Shown piece by piece: positions 5,841 to 6,311 of a DNA stretch of 6,311 nucleotides. The notes beneath the pieces are model-generated. The model worked only from the letters and a program-made list of their open reading frames with translations, was not told the origin of the DNA and did no database searches. A program made the translations under genes and the position numbers. The DNA lies in contig JAGPGE010000364.1 of assembly GCA_018056145.1 (NCBI GenBank), positions 1-6,311 on the forward strand, written 5' to 3'. Positions within the stretch are counted from its first letter, which is position 1; each line of letters starts with the position of its first letter. The stretch is from Armatimonadota bacterium. GTDB taxonomy: Bacteria > Armatimonadota > Zipacnadia > Zipacnadales > JABUFB01.

Positions 5841-6311
5841 ATGACATCAGCGAACCAGGCGCCGGAGGCCATGGACAGGTTGCGGGCGGGGGTCGCACGG
5901 GTGGACATCACGGACTATGCGGCGGGGCCTGTGAATGACCCGTTGTACGTGAAGGCCCTCGTATTGGCTGGCGGCGGGCTGACGGTGGCGATCATCACCG
6001 TGGATGCCGTGGCGCTGGGCGAAATCGGGTACATTGGCAACGACTACCTGCCCGCGGTTCGAGAGCGACTGCGGGCTGAGCTGTGCATTGAGCCGCAGAA
6101 CGTCGTGGTCAATGCCAGCCACTGCCACGGGGTGGTCTGCGCTGACGTGGCGGAGCGGACCGTGCAGGCGGTTGCCAGGGCGAGCCAGAACATGGTCCCT
6201 GTCAGGGTGGGCTCCGGGACCGGGTATGAACGGCGGATCATGCAGAACCGTCGCCTGCGCCTGAGGGACGGCCGGGAGGCGGACGTGCGCCACGCATACC
6301 CGCTGCCGCCC
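5841..6311 (+). CDS. Neutral/alkaline ceramidase N-terminal-like protein, 5' part
   Basis: The first 157 residues of a gene that leaves the right edge in frame resemble the N-terminal domain of neutral/alkaline non-lysosomal ceramidases. True members hydrolyse the amide bond of ceramide using zinc; many distant bacterial relatives have unknown substrates. Signatures are RAGVARVDIT (15-24), DPLYVKALVL (33-42), VAIITVDAVALG (49-60), VVVNASHCHG (88-97) and the NRRLRLRDGRE segment (136-146). In classical ceramidases the matching motif reads about SHTHSG, with a zinc-binding histidine; here H94 and H96 remain, but the residue between them is cysteine and the serine after them is missing. The catalytic region and remaining zinc ligands lie beyond the window. 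No signal peptide is seen, whereas many family members are secreted, so this one may be cytoplasmic. In-frame ATGs occur at 5811, 5841 and 5871; 5841 has the best-spaced ribosome site, 5811 would add MSEPGGRIRN, and 5871 has its GGAGG only two bases away. Superfamily membership is likely; ceramidase activity is doubtful. Confidence 0.8.
   Translation, partial: MTSANQAPEAMDRLRAGVARVDITDYAAGPVNDPLYVKALVLAGGGLTVAIITVDAVALGEIGYIGNDYLPAVRERLRAELCIEPQNVVVNASHCHGVVCADVAERTVQAVARASQNMVPVRVGSGTGYERRIMQNRRLRLRDGREADVRHAYPLPP

Noticed and set aside
1..6311. Search for CRISPR repeats, insertion sequences, tRNA genes, attachment sites and defence or toxin genes.
   Set aside because: No direct repeat array, terminal inverted repeats, transposase, tRNA-like cloverleaf or defence domain was seen; coding genes occupy nearly all of the window.

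Overview
This GC-rich window holds five protein-coding genes and looks like chromosomal DNA from a member of the Planctomycetota or a physiologically similar phylum (Hydrogenedentes, Armatimonadota and Lentisphaerota share these families). That placement rests on gene content: a DUF1549/DUF1553 (PSD1-type) protein followed by a DUF1501 protein is a hallmark planctomycete gene pair, and the ceramidase-like and baeRF3 families are also common in such genomes. The lineage is an inference, because no rRNA or other phylogenetic marker is present.

Region 1 (2-4455, + strand) is a compact same-strand block of three genes with gaps of 25 and 31 bases. It holds the 3' end of a DUF1553-type protein, a complete DUF1501 protein with a twin-arginine signal, and a complete exported protein built from two TIG-like plus PPC (pre-peptidase C-terminal) modules. 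All three are probably parts of a periplasmic or cell-surface system of unknown biochemical role, and tight spacing suggests co-transcription.

Region 2 (4456-4514) is a short convergent intergenic gap with a GC-rich inverted repeat, possibly a shared terminator.

Region 3 (4515-5654, - strand) is one gene for a stand-alone release-factor-like protein of the baeRF family 3 type. It probably starts at a TTG codon, 24 codons inside the longest open frame. It converges on the exported-protein block and diverges from the last gene.

Region 4 (5655-6311) is a divergent intergenic region followed by the 5' part of a + strand gene. That gene encodes a protein resembling the N-terminal domain of neutral/alkaline non-lysosomal ceramidase and runs off the right edge.

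I see no RNA gene, CRISPR array, insertion sequence, integrase or defence gene. Nothing here amounts to a clearly new system. The most worthwhile leads are the three-gene export block of unknown function, the helix-rich insertion in the first TIG-like domain of the PPC protein, the start region of the baeRF3 gene, and the unusual histidine motif of the ceramidase-like protein.
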